Part shown: in pieces, positions 33,061 to 44,390 of the stretch
Layout of the letters: every line of letters begins with the position of its first letter
Position numbering within the stretch: position 1 is the first letter of the stretch
Assembly: GCA_026225945.1 (NCBI GenBank)
Contig: JAMJFZ010001258.1
Coordinates: 11,710,001 to 11,774,000, forward strand
Length of the DNA: 64,000 bases
Direction of reading: 5' to 3'
Source of the DNA: Cricetomys ansorgei
Lineage: Eukaryota; Chordata; Mammalia; Rodentia; Nesomyidae
Translations under genes and position numbers: made by a program
Notes under the pieces: model-generated
What the model was told of the DNA's origin: nothing
The model's database searches: none
Seen by the model: only the letters and a program-made list of their open reading frames with translations

Positions 33061-33437
33061 CATGCAAAGTTGACTTGGGACATTCAGTTTCTCTGTAAGG
33101 TTATCACTGGAGGCCTCCAGTTTCTCATAGGTGGTGTTCTGTTAAGGAATTAGCATATATGTGTGTAAAACCGTAGACTCGTCCAGGCCATCTGATGTAT
33201 TAGTGCAGCATAAGAACAAGGAGTATGTCATCTACACAAAACACTCCAGGGTCACTCAGAGGCCCTGGTCTCTCATTCACAGCTAGTTTCCTCTTCGTTA
33301 AATCCAGTGTTTAAAGAAGTCACTAAGATTTATCCTTGCTGTCTGCAATCAAATCCCAGCAATAAACCAAAGAAGTTCTGTCTGTTGAACATGAACAGAC
33401 AAAGAACCAGAGAATTTCTATCTGCTGAACATGGACA

Positions 33438-33482
<45 letters not shown>

Positions 33483-33562
33483 CCCTCTCTCTCTTTTTCC
33501 CTCTCTCTCTCCCTCTCTCTCTCTCTCATACACACACACAAACATATAAACACACACACACT
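33438..33562. repeat. (AC)n-(CT)n-(AC)n compound simple repeat
   Basis: 33438-33480 is (AC)21, 33481-33528 is a nearly pure pyrimidine CT tract, 33529-33562 is interrupted AC/AAAC. Open frames through it on both strands are repeat products. Confidence 0.95.
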
Positions 33563-34294
33563 AGCATTTTCTATCCTTTCTTTTAATCTTTTATTTTCAA
33601 TCTATATAGCCATTCTCAAAGCTGCCACGTAAAAGCATAAATAGCACTTACATGGGCACCCATGCCAAATTCTGGAAAGGACAGTTACTATTATAATCAG
33701 GAATGAATCATAATGATCATCTCGGGATCTGAAGGAACAAGGAACAAGGCAGATCCCCCCAGTATTGTTGCCTTGCAGGCTGCCCTTGCTACAGAAGGTA
33801 GCATTTATTGACTGAAGACCCCAGCTGTGATGCTGCAAAGGTCACTGCTCCCTGCTCACCAAGTGTACACTTCCCAAGAGCTGATTCTAGTCGATGACTA
33901 AGTACAATAGGGACATCAAGGCATACTCCTTTCTTGGTGACGTGGGACTCCTCTGGCGAGTGCCACTGAATTTGCAATTCCCTAATAGACTCTGAACATT
34001 ACTCAGAACTGCAAGGCAGCTTAAGCTAGCCTTCCTCATGTTGTCCTGACCTATCTATCCCCTGTGAGGTCAGACCTGCTGCTCAATCCAGGAGTCAACC
34101 CAACTCTCCCAGGTCCTGTCTGCTTTCTTTCACAGGCTGATTTTTTTTTTCCCTAATAAGCTCTTTTTTTTTTTTTAATCAGATTTTGGCTTTGAGACTG
34201 CCAACCAGAGGGTCCCAACTAAAGCAACCTTGCATTTTTAGTTCTGCTTTCCTGTTAAGTGGTTTCTATTTGGTCTCTGAACTTGTACATACTT
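33563..34294. other. Unique intronic sequence with T-runs
   Basis: No gene or repeat recognised. T-runs at 34141-34150 and 34167-34178. Confidence 0.4.
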
Positions 34295-34620
34295 TCTTGA
34301 TCAGAAGCCTTTAATGGCTCCATCTACGAGAAAAAAAAAAAAAAAAAGAGACACTTGATACTGGCATTTGAAGGTCCTCCACAGCACACCCAAGCATATT
34401 CTCTTGGTCTTTTTTCTAGTTTTCCAGACCCTGCCCTCTACTTTAAGCCATCTGGGCATCGTAAGGTCCTGCAGCTTGGCTAACTTGCACATCTCTGCTT
34501 TCTCAGTTCCCAACCTTGCACTGCTGACAGTCCTCTCATTAACCTGGACCTTCACGCGTGCCGCTCTGGAAATAGGCCAAGAGTCCACCATCCTCAACTA
34601 GCCTCCCAGAACTGGTCTAT
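34295..34620 (+). mobile_element. L2 LINE, 3' region
   Basis: TTGATCAGAAGCCTTTAATG GCTCC is a diagnostic L2 segment, followed after an A-run (34330-34346) by GGCATTTGAAGGTCCTCCAC AGC, then TCTGGGCATC and CTTGCACTGCTGACAGTCC. The order matches the L2 3' coding and UTR region. Confidence 0.8.
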
Positions 34621-34689
34621 TAGTTTTCTCTCCGCTAGAGTTCTGTTTTGTTTCAAACTGAGTCACGTTATTTGCCAGTTCGCATGACC

Positions 34690-34865
34690 TCACCCGTTCC
34701 CAGGTGTGGCACAAGTTGCCCTCTCAAATGGACTCTGAACAAGTTGAAAGTGGACATCTTGTCACTCTATCATCTTCACGGGCAGGCTCGGCGTTTCGAA
34801 GGTGCTTATACAGTAATAGCTGTTGAGCCAATGACAAATATTGATGCTTTGATGGAAATTCACAG
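34690..34865 (+). mobile_element. L2 3' end
   Basis: CTCACCCGTTCCCAGGTGTG and GAAGGTGCTTATACAGTAAT AGCTGTTGAG resemble the terminal part of L2. Probably the continuation of the fragment at 34295-34620. Confidence 0.5.
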
Positions 34866-35719
34866 ACTTCGGCCAGAGATGGCCTTCAGCTGACCCAGGG
34901 AGACAGGAGAAGTGGGGGATACCTACCCAGAGGGAAAGAAGAAGTGGGGGATACTTTACAATGATTGGACTTGACTAAGTGCTCCAAGATGGGGCTCTTT
35001 GGATTCCATGAGTAATGCTGGACCCAGAAGTCATGCAGGGAGCAAGATGAGCTTGGTAAAGATATAGTATTGGGTCTATCCCAGAAAGATTGATTCAGTA
35101 CGTAGTGTCCAGAGAGCTCCCTAGGGTATCCAGAGGCTGAAACTTTGCGAAAGACTCCATCACACACAAATCTTTTCCCAGTTCTGTGCTGTAATGCCAC
35201 CACCCATTCCACCCAGTGAGATGCTGCCTTTCCTTTAACTTGGGCAGATGTAATGTAATAAACCGAGCAGGGAATAGTCATACCAGTGTCCTCCATGGAA
35301 AGGTCAAAATATATCAAGTGCTAAAAGTTTCCTTTCCTCTGGAGCCCAGCACAGACGAACATCAATAGAGCTATGAGGAGATGATAATGTAACCTTTAGG
35401 CTTATAACATCTGCAATGAGCAAACAAAATCAGAGCAAAAGAAAACAAGCCTTTCCCATCCTGGCACTTCTTATCACTCAGAGCCTTTTAGCAGCCTCCA
35501 GGAAAGAGGAAATTACCAAAGAAGACTGAGCACCAACACAGCAAACCACCTAATAAGATTCAGACTGCTGAGCAAGCTCTCAGATCAGAAAGGAAGAGAA
35601 GCTAGTGCCCAGGAACACACTAGATCCATACATCGGATGGACTACAGACCCAGGGCAGTGCCTCCAGGGACTGCTCTAGAAGATCGGGCCTGGCAGTCAA
35701 ATACAACTAAGGAAAAGCA
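34866..35719. other. Intronic sequence, nothing recognised
   Basis: Includes an 18-bp direct repeat, GAAGTGGGGGATAC at 34910 and 34939. A 143-codon minus frame (34886-35317) has no domain. Confidence 0.45.
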
Positions 35720-35880
35720 GAAAGCAAATATTAAGCGAAGCCCTACCCTGTGGTTCTCACACTCGGAGCAAACCTTCAGGGTAGGGAGGGCATTATATCT
35801 CCATTTAACAGATGAGTAAACAGACATCTGGGGTGAGACAAACAACTCCTGTCCCCCAGCCAGCCAGAGACAGGATCCCA
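35720..35880 (-). mobile_element. MIR SINE, weak
   Basis: TATATCTCCATTTAACAGAT followed by GAGTAAACAGACATCTGGGG, then CAGCCAGCCAGAGACAGGAT, matches the inverted MIR core CCCATTTTACAGATGAGGAAAC. Confidence 0.6.
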
Positions 35881-35967
35881 CCAGGCTCCAAGTCAGCCAT
35901 GCTGTTTCTGCTCTGATACTGTGCTCCTCCACGTGGTCACTGTTGCACAGGCTCATGCACAAGGTTG

Positions 35968-35985
35968 TTTAAAAAAAAAAAAAAA
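35968..35985. repeat. A-run
   Basis: About 17 A with one preceding T-rich triplet. No SINE body attached that I recognise. Confidence 0.8.
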
Positions 35986-36569
35986 AGAGCAGAGAGCTAC
36001 AAAACATCCCTCTACCTCAGGGAGTTGATCATCCACCCATGAACTCCATAAATGTTTGCTGAACACCTTTTGGAAGAACTGGAAAGACACCAGCTAACTT
36101 CTGTAAATCAGAGAGAGCCGGGGCCCAAGGCCTGGGGGTAATGATAACTTTGGTTTTCTTTGTTCTTGAAGTATAAGACAGGGAAGCAGAGGTGTGCGCA
36201 GAGAAAATAACTAGACAAACTGCTACGGGATAAAGTGTGTTGCATACTTTGTCAAATAAGTACTTCTGTGACCTGACAGGCTCAAGTCTTGGAGGAGTTT
36301 AGATAATGGGGAAATTTAAATGAATTGGAATAATTCATGAATAAATAGCTCTTCTCCCTTCTCGTAAGCTGAATGCACCCAAGCGCACACTGGAATATGA
36401 GGGAAATGCACGTGTATGTAAGTGTGTCTAAATACAGCAGACAAGCCCGTGTAGATGAGAAGATATCAGCACACATAACCTTATGTGGCACGTGACATCC
36501 CTAGGCTGTCCTTCTGTGCCTCCTTCCCTCACAGCTCTGTTAAGGTCAGCACGACTTCAGTGTACCCCC
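35986..36569. other. Intronic sequence, nothing recognised
   Basis: AT-rich around 36300-36360. A short CATAAATGTTTGCTGAACAC near 36045 resembles an L2 or MIR end. Confidence 0.4.
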
Positions 36570-36705
36570 ATCTTCTCGGCTCAGTTATGACCTTATGGAG
36601 GCCAGAAATCTCAGTTCATTCCACTCCACATCTCCAGTGCCAAGCACAGGGCCTCATGCATGGCAAGCACTCTCCAAAGTTCTTTGGATGGATTATAAAT
36701 GGATG
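36570..36705 (+). mobile_element. L2 3' end
   Basis: CCACATCTCCAGTGCCAAGC ACAGGGCCTCATGCATGGCA then AAGCACTC...TTGGATGGATTATAAATG parallels CCCAGCGCCTAGCACAGTGCCTGGCACATAG and the TTGTTGAATGAATG ending. Confidence 0.7.
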
Positions 36706-37424
36706 ACCGTCAAGAAGAGACGAGATGATAAATGTGGGGGAGAAATACAGATAACGTGAGATGGGGGGGTGATCACGTCCACAGAACACAATTAGCAAAG
36801 CCTTCCCGAAAGGAAAGTGTTGTAAGTGCTGGGCCTTAACACATGGTGAGAATCGGGATACATTGTCTTGGTGTCTGCTTGTTTTCTTGCTCACCTGCCT
36901 CATGTCTCCTCCCCTTTTAACTCATAGTGCGTAGACAGAATAGTGCCTGGGGCAGGGGAAACGGTCCCAGAAGTGACCAACAGCTGAGAGGCAGACTGCA
37001 CAGGCTCTGGAAGGGAGTCCAAACATGTTGGGTGCTATGCACAGGGGTCCTTCCTAGAGAAGGAAATGAGGCATGGAATACACTAGAAGAACAAGAAGAG
37101 AGAAATCATGACCTGCTGTGGTCCCTCTGAGTTACGGGAAAGTTTGATAAAATGAAAAAGGTAGTAAACTGCATATGAAGAACCAAAAAGCACAGCGTAA
37201 CGAGCATATATGCATGCGAATCTGTCACTTGCTCTATGATGAAACAGCAATTAAGGGCATATCCGGCCCTGGTGCTTTCTTGTTTGCCCACCCGTGTCTC
37301 CTCTCCTCACTCTCGGACTTCTCGTGCCTTCTGATGCTCCCAGATGCTCAAGCAAGCCACAGACAGGCAACACCAGTGACTGATGACCTTGGCTCTCGTT
37401 CTTTCTCCTCTCTCCCATTCATCT
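36706..37424. other. Intronic sequence, nothing recognised
   Basis: Mixed composition; no repeat or gene supported. Confidence 0.4.
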
Positions 37425-37505
37425 ATCCCTGCCCTCTGCGAGGCACTGTGTGAGATAGTGATTAAAGTAGAAATGGTTCCCATTGGCATGAAATTTAGAG
37501 CCTTC
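37425..37505 (-). mobile_element. L2 fragment
   Basis: GAGGCACTGTGTGAGATAGT then GATTAAAGTAGAAATGGTTC CCATTGGCATG follows inverted L2 (GGCACTGTGCTAGG, AAGACATGGTTCCTGCCCTCATG). Confidence 0.6.
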
Positions 37506-38029
37506 TTTATCCACTGCCCTCCAGGGTTATCTGTACCAAAACCAAAGAGCCCAGGCCCAAAGCAAGGTTGCCACAGGGTTTTGTAGTGAGGGGTTTTCTA
37601 TACTTTTCACAAATCACACTCAGTATGAGAGGAAACACCCTCTCATAACCTCTTTAAAACCATAGCCTGTTTGCACCCAAGACTCCTCTTAACTATTCCC
37701 ATGTCTAAATGTACTGAATCCCTTTGTCCCACGCTCTATGGAAGGGACTTGCACACTAGCCTGGAGTCAGAAGACTGCACTGAAGACGTGACCTGACAGA
37801 TTAAACAAAGGAGAATGATGCATCCTATTTTGTGGGAGACAGTTCAGATTCCAGAGTTGCTAAACTCCTTCTTTATAAAAACAAAAACAAAAAAGTACCC
37901 ATCTCTCCAGAGCTCAGTGGAAATACGGGGCAGTGTGGATCAGAGCCGTTGCTTTCACCTGGCCACTCTGGATAGCTCAGCTCGGGAAGCCAGGAAGCCC
38001 CGGGGGATTCCTGTCCTCTGAAAGGATAC

Positions 38030-38170
38030 GGTATAATCTGCAAATTCATAAATCACTAGGACACTCCGCCTGTGAGCGCAGTCAGCGGAGTGAGAACATT
38101 TAATGCCTGTAAAATTTTACTCGGAAGGAAAATTACTTTAGTTCATTAAACCTTTCTGAAAGCTTGATTC
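38030..38170. promoter_or_regulatory. Candidate conserved element with a CpG-bearing hairpin
   Basis: A perfect 8-bp inverted repeat, CACTCCGC (38062-38069) and GCGGAGTG (38085-38092), encloses a 15-base loop, in otherwise AT-rich sequence containing TTCATTAAACC and AAAATTAC. CpGs kept inside AT-rich intronic DNA are unusual. Function unknown. Confidence 0.3.
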
Positions 38171-38187
38171 CTTTAAACCCAAGAGAC

Positions 38188-38310
38188 TACTGTCCTTCCT
38201 CTCTCCCTCCCTCCTCCATCCTTCCATCCTTCCTTCCCCCCTTCCTTTCATTCTTATCCCTCCCTTCCCCCCTTTATCTCTTTCTAGCTCTTCCCTACTT
38301 CTCAATCAAC
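38188..38310. repeat. Pyrimidine-rich (TCCC/TTCC)n tract
   Basis: Over 120 bases with very few purines, built from CCTT, CTCC and CCTC units. A 60-codon Pro/Ser/Leu frame through it is an artefact. Confidence 0.85.
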
Positions 38311-38489
38311 TGTAGTAACCGCACATCCTTACCGAGCACGGCATGATCCCGAATGCCCTCACACCAGGGCTGATCAATACAGCTAATGTACATCCCCGTC
38401 TCTTTACATTTCTTTCTGTCTGGAGCCTTTTAACTAAAGGAACTGTTGGGTCAGCGCAAGAAGGAGGAGCTCAGAACTGAACCTATGGG

Positions 38490-38640
38490 ACAGCCAGGGC
38501 AGTGGCATGGATCTGTAATGACAAGTACTTGGGAAGCCGAGGAGGAGGATCACACATTCAGGGTCAACCTAGGCGGCGTAGTGAGTACAGGCCAGCCTGG
38601 ACAACGTAGTGAGGGACTGTTTTAAAATAAAGAATTTTAA
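38490..38640 (+). mobile_element. Old B1-class (PB1-like) SINE
   Basis: GGCAGTGGCATGGATCTGTA, AGTACTTGGGAAGCCGAGGA, GGAGGATCACACATTCAGG and CAGGCCAGCCTGGACAACGT AGTGAGGGACTG follow the 7SL-derived order. GGCGTAGTGAGTACAGG and CAACGTAGTGAGGGAC could reflect the internal duplication of B1. A-rich end at 38624-38640. Confidence 0.78.
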
Positions 38641-39029
38641 AAGGGGTGGGTGGGTCCAAGGCTGATTAGGACTACACTTCAAAAGCCCTTTGTTCAATTG
38701 CTACTACCAGTGGGGAAGGGGGTTTAAGTAAATCGTACCACCCTGTCCTTGCCCTAACTGGAGAGTTCTTCCCTCCTTGCTATTTGGAACAGGGACCTGC
38801 TGGTTGTTTTTTTTTAACCAAGAGTAATTAACAATGGAATGTAAATGAGATGCTGGACATACACTTCTTGGAGAAATGCCTACAAACAAGAACTTGAAGT
38901 CTCAGTCTAACTGCGAAGCTCAGCATCTCCTTCCACAAGGGGGAGCCTCAACCTCCAGGGAATAGAAACCATGTATCTTTAGCCAGATCCCAACTGACAG
39001 GACCGTACAAGGCTGTCTGGGTACTCGCC
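38641..39029. other. Intronic sequence, nothing recognised
   Basis: Unique; T-run at 38808-38816. Confidence 0.4.
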
Positions 39030-39110
39030 TCAGGTATGGGATAAAATAAATGGTGTTGTTGCCCACCATGAGTTCGGAGTCTAGTTGGGAGGATAGAGAA
39101 TTAATTACCA
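39030..39110 (-). mobile_element. L2-like fragment
   Basis: ATAAAATAAATGGTGTTGTT, CCACCATGAGTTCGGAGTCT and AGTTGGGAGGATAGAGAATT match inverted L2 (CTCATGGAGTTTACAGTCTAGT GGGGGAGACAG). Confidence 0.6.
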
Positions 39111-39329
39111 CAAAGAGATTGCACTGTCATCACTGCACTCCGGATGTGTGACAGTTTGAAAATCTATGAGGCACCCTCCCTAGTTTATTCAAATGGTAAG
39201 GATGCTGGGCTTAATAGGGGAAGCTCATGTGATCCTCAGGTCATCCCTCATCCTACACACAGCAAGAGGAACACTGAGTTTTCTGAAATGTATCACAGTC
39301 TGCGACAAGCCCCATTCCTGGCCCATACC

Positions 39330-39885
39330 ATTTGCCATTCATTCATTAACCCACTACATATGGGATCAGCATTCATCAAAGGAGAAAGTGAGGCAGCCTC
39401 TTTTCCCTCATGACATTTATATTCTCACGGAGGAGACAAGTAAGTAGCAAAGGGCAGAAGTCAGAGGGTAGAGGGTACCAAGTAGGAGAAGGGAATACAA
39501 AGGAAGACGTGAGAAACCGGAGATGGACAGGATGGTCCTGGGGACATGAAGCAGCAGAAGCAAACAGGAGTTAGGAAAGTTTATAGCAAGCTGAGATTTG
39601 TACAAACTTTTCAGTGAGGTGAGAGATTACGTTACTCACGTGTCTCTCTGAAGATAAACATTACAGACGGAGGAATAAGTCGGTGCAAAGGTCCTGGGGC
39701 AAGGGTCTGCTTGGAAAATTCAAGGAATAGGAAGAAGATTACTGAAGCAAGGGAGGTAAAAGGGGATAGTCCTAAGAGATGAGTTCAAGAAAGAACTGGG
39801 AAGTTGAAGTCTCACTAAACCTTGTGAAACGCTATAAGAATTTTGCTTCTGATTCTAAGTCAAAGGAGAAGATGCTGGAGATGTT
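39330..39885 (-). mobile_element. Ancient mammalian-wide repeat (L2-like), first part
   Basis: ATTCATTCATTAACCCAC, CTCATGACATTTATATTCTC, ACGGAGGAGACAAGTAAGTA, later GGTGCAAAGGTCCTGGGGCA AGG and TTGGAAAATTCAAGGAATAG follow the common order of this repeat class. It resumes after the LTR at about 40590. Confidence 0.65.
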
Positions 39886-40525
39886 AATCCCACAGAGGTG
39901 AGGGAAAAGATCACTGCTCCAAATCATCATGGCCAGATTAATTAAAGCAAGCTTTTTTATTTGTGTACATGGGCTGTCTCTTCCCTAAAAGCAAGGTTGA
40001 AGAAAGCCGCATTGGACATGGGTAAAATAAGTGTTTTTATAGGTCAGAAGTAGGGGGTTTCTAAATAGGGGCATTTGGCAGGCAAACAGACGGGGTTACA
40101 GGAGCATTAACAAGTTGGTCATAATAAACTCCTGAAGCAACAACATAGTTGCAAGATGGTCATAACGAGGTGGGCATAACAACTTTTTGAAACAAAGGCA
40201 TAATTACTGCTTCCTAAAACAGGCAGAAGTACCTAGCCATCTGTAGTTATAGTTACAGGTGGGGCATAGTCCAATCCTTGAGACACAGATTTAATTATAG
40301 AAAAGGAATGAATCAAGTTTGCCTTTACTTTAAGATGCCTTTCAAGCCGAAGATGGAGGCAGGCTGGTTCATCGAGGTAAAGAGGAGATTTGAATTCTAA
40401 TAGGATGCTCTCGCTGTGTACCAAAGGCCATGAGGGAACACAAGTGAGTTTGGAGCTAAGTGTAACCACCCAGGTGAAATTCGGTGTGACCTGAGCCTCG
40501 GCAAGAGCTGCAAGGAAAAGAATGA
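39886..40525 (-). mobile_element. Rodent ERV-type LTR-like insertion, family not assigned
   Basis: The minus strand contains AAATAAAAAAGCTTGCTTTA with an AATAAA signal, followed by TTAATCTGGCCATGATGATT, which is the look of an LTR R/U5 end. The insertion interrupts an older repeat. Boundaries and family are uncertain. No viral coding region is attached. Confidence 0.45.
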
Positions 40526-40589
40526 GGAGAGCTGGGCTCAGGAGTGATTTGAGGACAAAGCCAAGAATTTCACGGAGAACCTGATAACA

Positions 40590-40915
40590 AGGAATAATTA
40601 AGAGAGCTTAGTTAAAGAAAATATCAGCATCGGGCCCGAGAAAACTGAAAACGGGGAGCTGAGTTATAAGATGAGAATTCTAGGAGAGATTGGAGGAAAA
40701 GATCGGGTTAGCATCGAGCAGTGTGTTCAAGATGCCCAGGAGATAGTGACATGTAGAAATCAAACACTGAGCCGGATGTCTGAGTTTGGAGCTCAGGGAG
40801 AAGAGCCTGGCCTGGAAACACCATTTGGAGACGTCAGGAATCAGACAGTGTTAAGAGACGAGACAGGCTCAGGCATGGATATTGCGGACATGAGGCTTCA
40901 AAGTTGAGGCATTTC
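40590..40915 (-). mobile_element. Ancient mammalian-wide repeat (L2-like), second part
   Basis: GATGCCCAGGAGATAGTGAC ATGTAGAAATC, GTTTGGAGCTCAGGGAGAAG AGCCTGGCCTGGAAAC and ATTTGGAGACGTCAGG follow the sequence order expected downstream of 39885. The 78-codon frame here is a repeat product. Confidence 0.6.
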
Positions 40916-41449
40916 AACAAGAAAACCAGTATGGCTGGACTCTCAAATTGGCACAGGGTTTCTGTCTTGAGTAAAAACAATGGCGTTTACTATGAGATGA
41001 CCCTTAGGAACCAGGTACACAGGTGACCTCTCTGCTGAAGCCACTGGGCATGTATCCAGCCACCCCTCCGACTCTCCTGTGGCATCTGTAAGTGGCCATT
41101 GGGATGTAGATGGAGGCTTGGACTCAACTGAGCACTAGTCACCAAGGAGACGGAGTACATCACTGCTGCACCCCGACTTGCCGACACAAGGAACCAACAG
41201 AGTCCAGCCTCCATGTAACACCTGAGGACCAGCTGACTACAGATAACCCCTCCTAAACCAGAGGGGGAGCAACTTCTCATGGGAACTGCTTTCCCTCTCT
41301 GCATCGAGCATGCCAGAACTACAACCTTGCATCCCTAAGGCTCTTTCTACTGTCATGGTGCTCCACACAGCATGCCTTCCAACAAGGAACTCATGGCACC
41401 GGGGATGGAGGGGCGTGGTGGTCATGTCTGGAGTTTACTGGCATCACCC
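40916..41449. other. Intronic sequence, possibly more endogenous retroviral remnant
   Basis: Overlapping short minus frames (40990-41425) show no domain I recognise. Lies directly before the MaLR internal fragment. Confidence 0.4.
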
Positions 41450-42120
41450 AAACCTGACCACCCAGAAGCAGCTGGCCTGATACCAAGGTTTGAGAACTTT
41501 TGAAGAAATAGTAGCAACACAGCCAGGAGCCAAAACCTATTGGACACTATGATGCTATCTTCTAAGAAGTTTGGCAATCAAGAGTCAAAAGCAGGATTGT
41601 TGATCTCATTTTTAGGCACTATTAACCATCACACAATATTTCCTTCCTTTCTCCCACATCGTACTGGAGTCAGCAGTCTGTATCCATCTCTTCTGAGCAT
41701 CTTGTGCTACTAAGAAGCAAAGAAGGGGTTACCTACTACTAGCTGGGGTGATTTGTCCTTGTTATCAAGGGGAAATGGATGCTACTGTACAATGAACCCA
41801 AGGAAAATGATGTTTAAAGCCCCTAATTGTCATTATCCTCTAATTAATTTCAAGTCCTCTTATTATTTCCAAGTCCTGAAGTAAAAGTTAATGGAAGACT
41901 ATAGTAATAAAGGAAAACTATTAAGAACTCAGACCCTTCAGGAATGAGGGTCTGGATTACAAGATCATGCAACAAGCTTGAAATGCTGAGCACCCGCGGT
42001 GCGGGTTGTGGGCAAAGGAAACCTGGAGTGGGCTGAAGAAAAAGTTGAGCTGGCCCATCAACTGTGACCTCATGGCCATCGAATATAGAAAATCAATATT
42101 ATAGAATTAGTAGAAATGAA
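41450..42120 (+). mobile_element. ERVL-MaLR internal-region remnant
   Basis: GGGTGATTTGTCCTTGTTAT CAAGGGGAAATGG, ATGCTACTGTACAATGAACC, GTCCTGAAGTAAAAGTTAAT GGAAGACTA and TCAGACCCTTCAGGAATGAG GGTCTGG match the order of MaLR (THE1/MST/MLT-type) internal sequence. Frames are broken. It is an inactive fossil without LTRs beside it. Confidence 0.65.
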
Positions 42121-42164
42121 TGTTACAGCCATTATACATTTTTTTCCTTCTTTGTTTTATAAGA

Positions 42165-42275
42165 AAATGGGTAGATTGATGGATAAATAGATGATGGATA
42201 GATAGACGATAGATAGGTAGATAGACATAGATGATAAGTAGATAAATATACGATAGATAGATGATATAGGTATAT
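42165..42275. repeat. (GATA)n-type imperfect microsatellite
   Basis: GATAGATAGAC, GATGGATAGA and ATAGGTAGATAG units, interrupted. Confidence 0.9.
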
Positions 42276-43319
42276 ATCCCATAAATATAGATCCCATAAA
42301 TTTTTCTCTCTTATCCTACTCACCATGTGTTCTTTGTTTTATTCAAAGAATGTTGTAATTAACATCACAACTACCTTAACGCACAGAATAACCACAAAGG
42401 ACTGTGACAGGAAGGCAACAGTAATTAATATCACCCACAGAAGCTGCAGCAACTAATGGGACTTCGTGTATCACCTCCTTAGAAGACAAAGAAAGCAAAA
42501 ACAACCTTCTGGTCTGGAAAGCAGTGGCACTACATTAGGCAGAAACAATGGCACATTGGAACAGAAGGTCAAAAAGGATGCTTCCTGTGTCCAAAGTTGC
42601 AGATTCTGCTTGCTCTTGGCTTTCTCTCAGCCATACACAGTAAGCTGACCTTCAGTCTTATTCAGCCAAGTAAAGGCAGCAGTGTGACTGGCGGAGGGAA
42701 GCTATTCTCTCCAAGCATGTAGTTTCTGGAAACAGCACAGACCTGATAGAGGAGTCACAGAGCAGGCTCCTAACTTCCCCTCAGGCATCTGAGCATGTGT
42801 GTTAGAAGCTTGGGTAGAGAGATCCTGGGCGGCAGAAACTCTCAACCTTCAGTCCTTCTGCCTCTACCTGTGCACAGGTGTGCAGTGATTCCTGTAGCTA
42901 CTGATTCTGAAGCAATGCTGCACTTCTGGTCCTTGGTCTTCTGGATTTTACAGCATCCTTAGAAACCTTCCCTGCATTTAATCTCTCCTTACGGATATAC
43001 AGGCTGGAAGATCCAGGGAGCCCAGGTAAATGCAAGTTCTGGAGGCCATGTTAAGAAAGTATTTCTAGAAGGAGGGGAAGACCAGCCATGCAAAATGCTA
43101 CAGAACGATCACACAGAAGAATCATCATCTTTGGTCTATCTAGATGTCTGCAAAGGCCTTGGATATAACTCCTTATTTAGCTTCTAATCCTCATGTATCA
43201 TTATGTCAGAATGATCTAGTCAGAGCAGATCTCATATCCAGTTCCCGACTGCCAAAAGTAAGTTCCAAGGTGACTTTAAGGTCAATGCTGACTTCCTTGA
43301 CATAGTAATGGAAAGGTCT
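42276..43319. other. Intronic sequence, nothing recognised
   Basis: Mixed unique sequence; no gene supported. Confidence 0.4.
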
Positions 43320-43770
43320 TTCCCAACCTGACCCATTGTCATTTTTAAGCCTCCGTTGGATTCGGTTTTCCAGAATGACTTCTAAAGTCCATCACATTGG
43401 GAGACCTGTCCTTCCCCCATTTCATCCTTCTGCTCCTTTGCACATTCTCTTCTCCCGCCTCCGATGTTACTCTCCCATTCTCCACCCAATGCTCTCCTGT
43501 ATTTCAAGTTTCATTGTGAATACCCTCAGCTCCTTCAGGTCTTACTGATCTCCGAAGACAGAACTGTGCTCCCCTTGATCTAAATGCCCCCAACTTACTG
43601 CACGCAAGTGCAATTATGCTACCCACTGCTTTCTATTATAATGTCCTGCTTGTATGTAATCTTTACTGTGAACTTCAGTGCTCTTCCAGGACAGGAACCC
43701 CGTTTCCCCATTGGAGAACTACAAGCTTAGCATGCTTCACAGCATAGCACCCATCAAGAGAGATCCAGTG
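43320..43770 (+). mobile_element. L2 LINE, 3' part
   Basis: CTGCTCCTTTGCACATTCTC, TCAGCTCCTTCAGGTCTTAC, ATAATGTCCTGCTTGTATGT and AGTGCTCTTCCAGGACAGGA ACCCCGTTTCCCC, then AAGCTTAGCATGCTTCACAG CATAGCAC, reproduce the L2 3' coding and UTR order. Confidence 0.8.
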
Positions 43771-44199
43771 TGTCTGTGGAAATGGACGTGGCACCCCCAG
43801 GTGCTCAGAGGAGGACACGAGCCTTGGCTGAGATCTTCAGAACATCCTTATGGAGAACAAGAGGCTTGAGAAACCACAGACATGGAAAAATATAATTTTC
43901 CATTTCCCCCATTTGGAGAATACTGTCTTCCTAGCCTCGGCAGAAGGGAATTTCAAGGTGGCTTACAAAAGAACTTTGAGAACTGTCACAAGAATCACAA
44001 GGAAGTCAGCAGAAGGTACAGAGGTGAGAAGGGAATTCAACAAATACTACTTCAGTTTTAGAAAGCTGTTATTCTCCAAGGGCTCATAGATAGGACCAGA
44101 ACTTGATGGACTATGGATTAAAACAAACACTAGGGATCTAGCAAAAGAGCATGACTTGAGAGATAAGAATAGTTCATACACAAGCAGTATAAACACAGA
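43771..44199. other. Intronic sequence, nothing recognised
   Basis: Unique; short plus-strand frames only. Confidence 0.4.
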
Positions 44200-44390
44200 A
44201 AGGGCATACCAATATTTACTGAGCGCTTACTAAGTTCCAACCGCCATGCCTGATGCTCTTCACAAACTGACTAGAATACGCACAGAACTAGTAGGAGGTA
44301 GATAACACTGTCTGTCCTTCCAAATGTGAAAACTGTCCCCATCGTGGAGTTGAGATGTCTCCGATATTAAAGGAAGGGAAAATATAAAGA
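44200..44390 (-). mobile_element. MIR SINE
   Basis: CAATATTTACTGAGCGCTTA CTAAGTTCC, ATGCTCTTCACAAACTGACT and CTAGTAGGAGGTAGATAACA are the inverted MIR 3' end and core. Confidence 0.82.
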
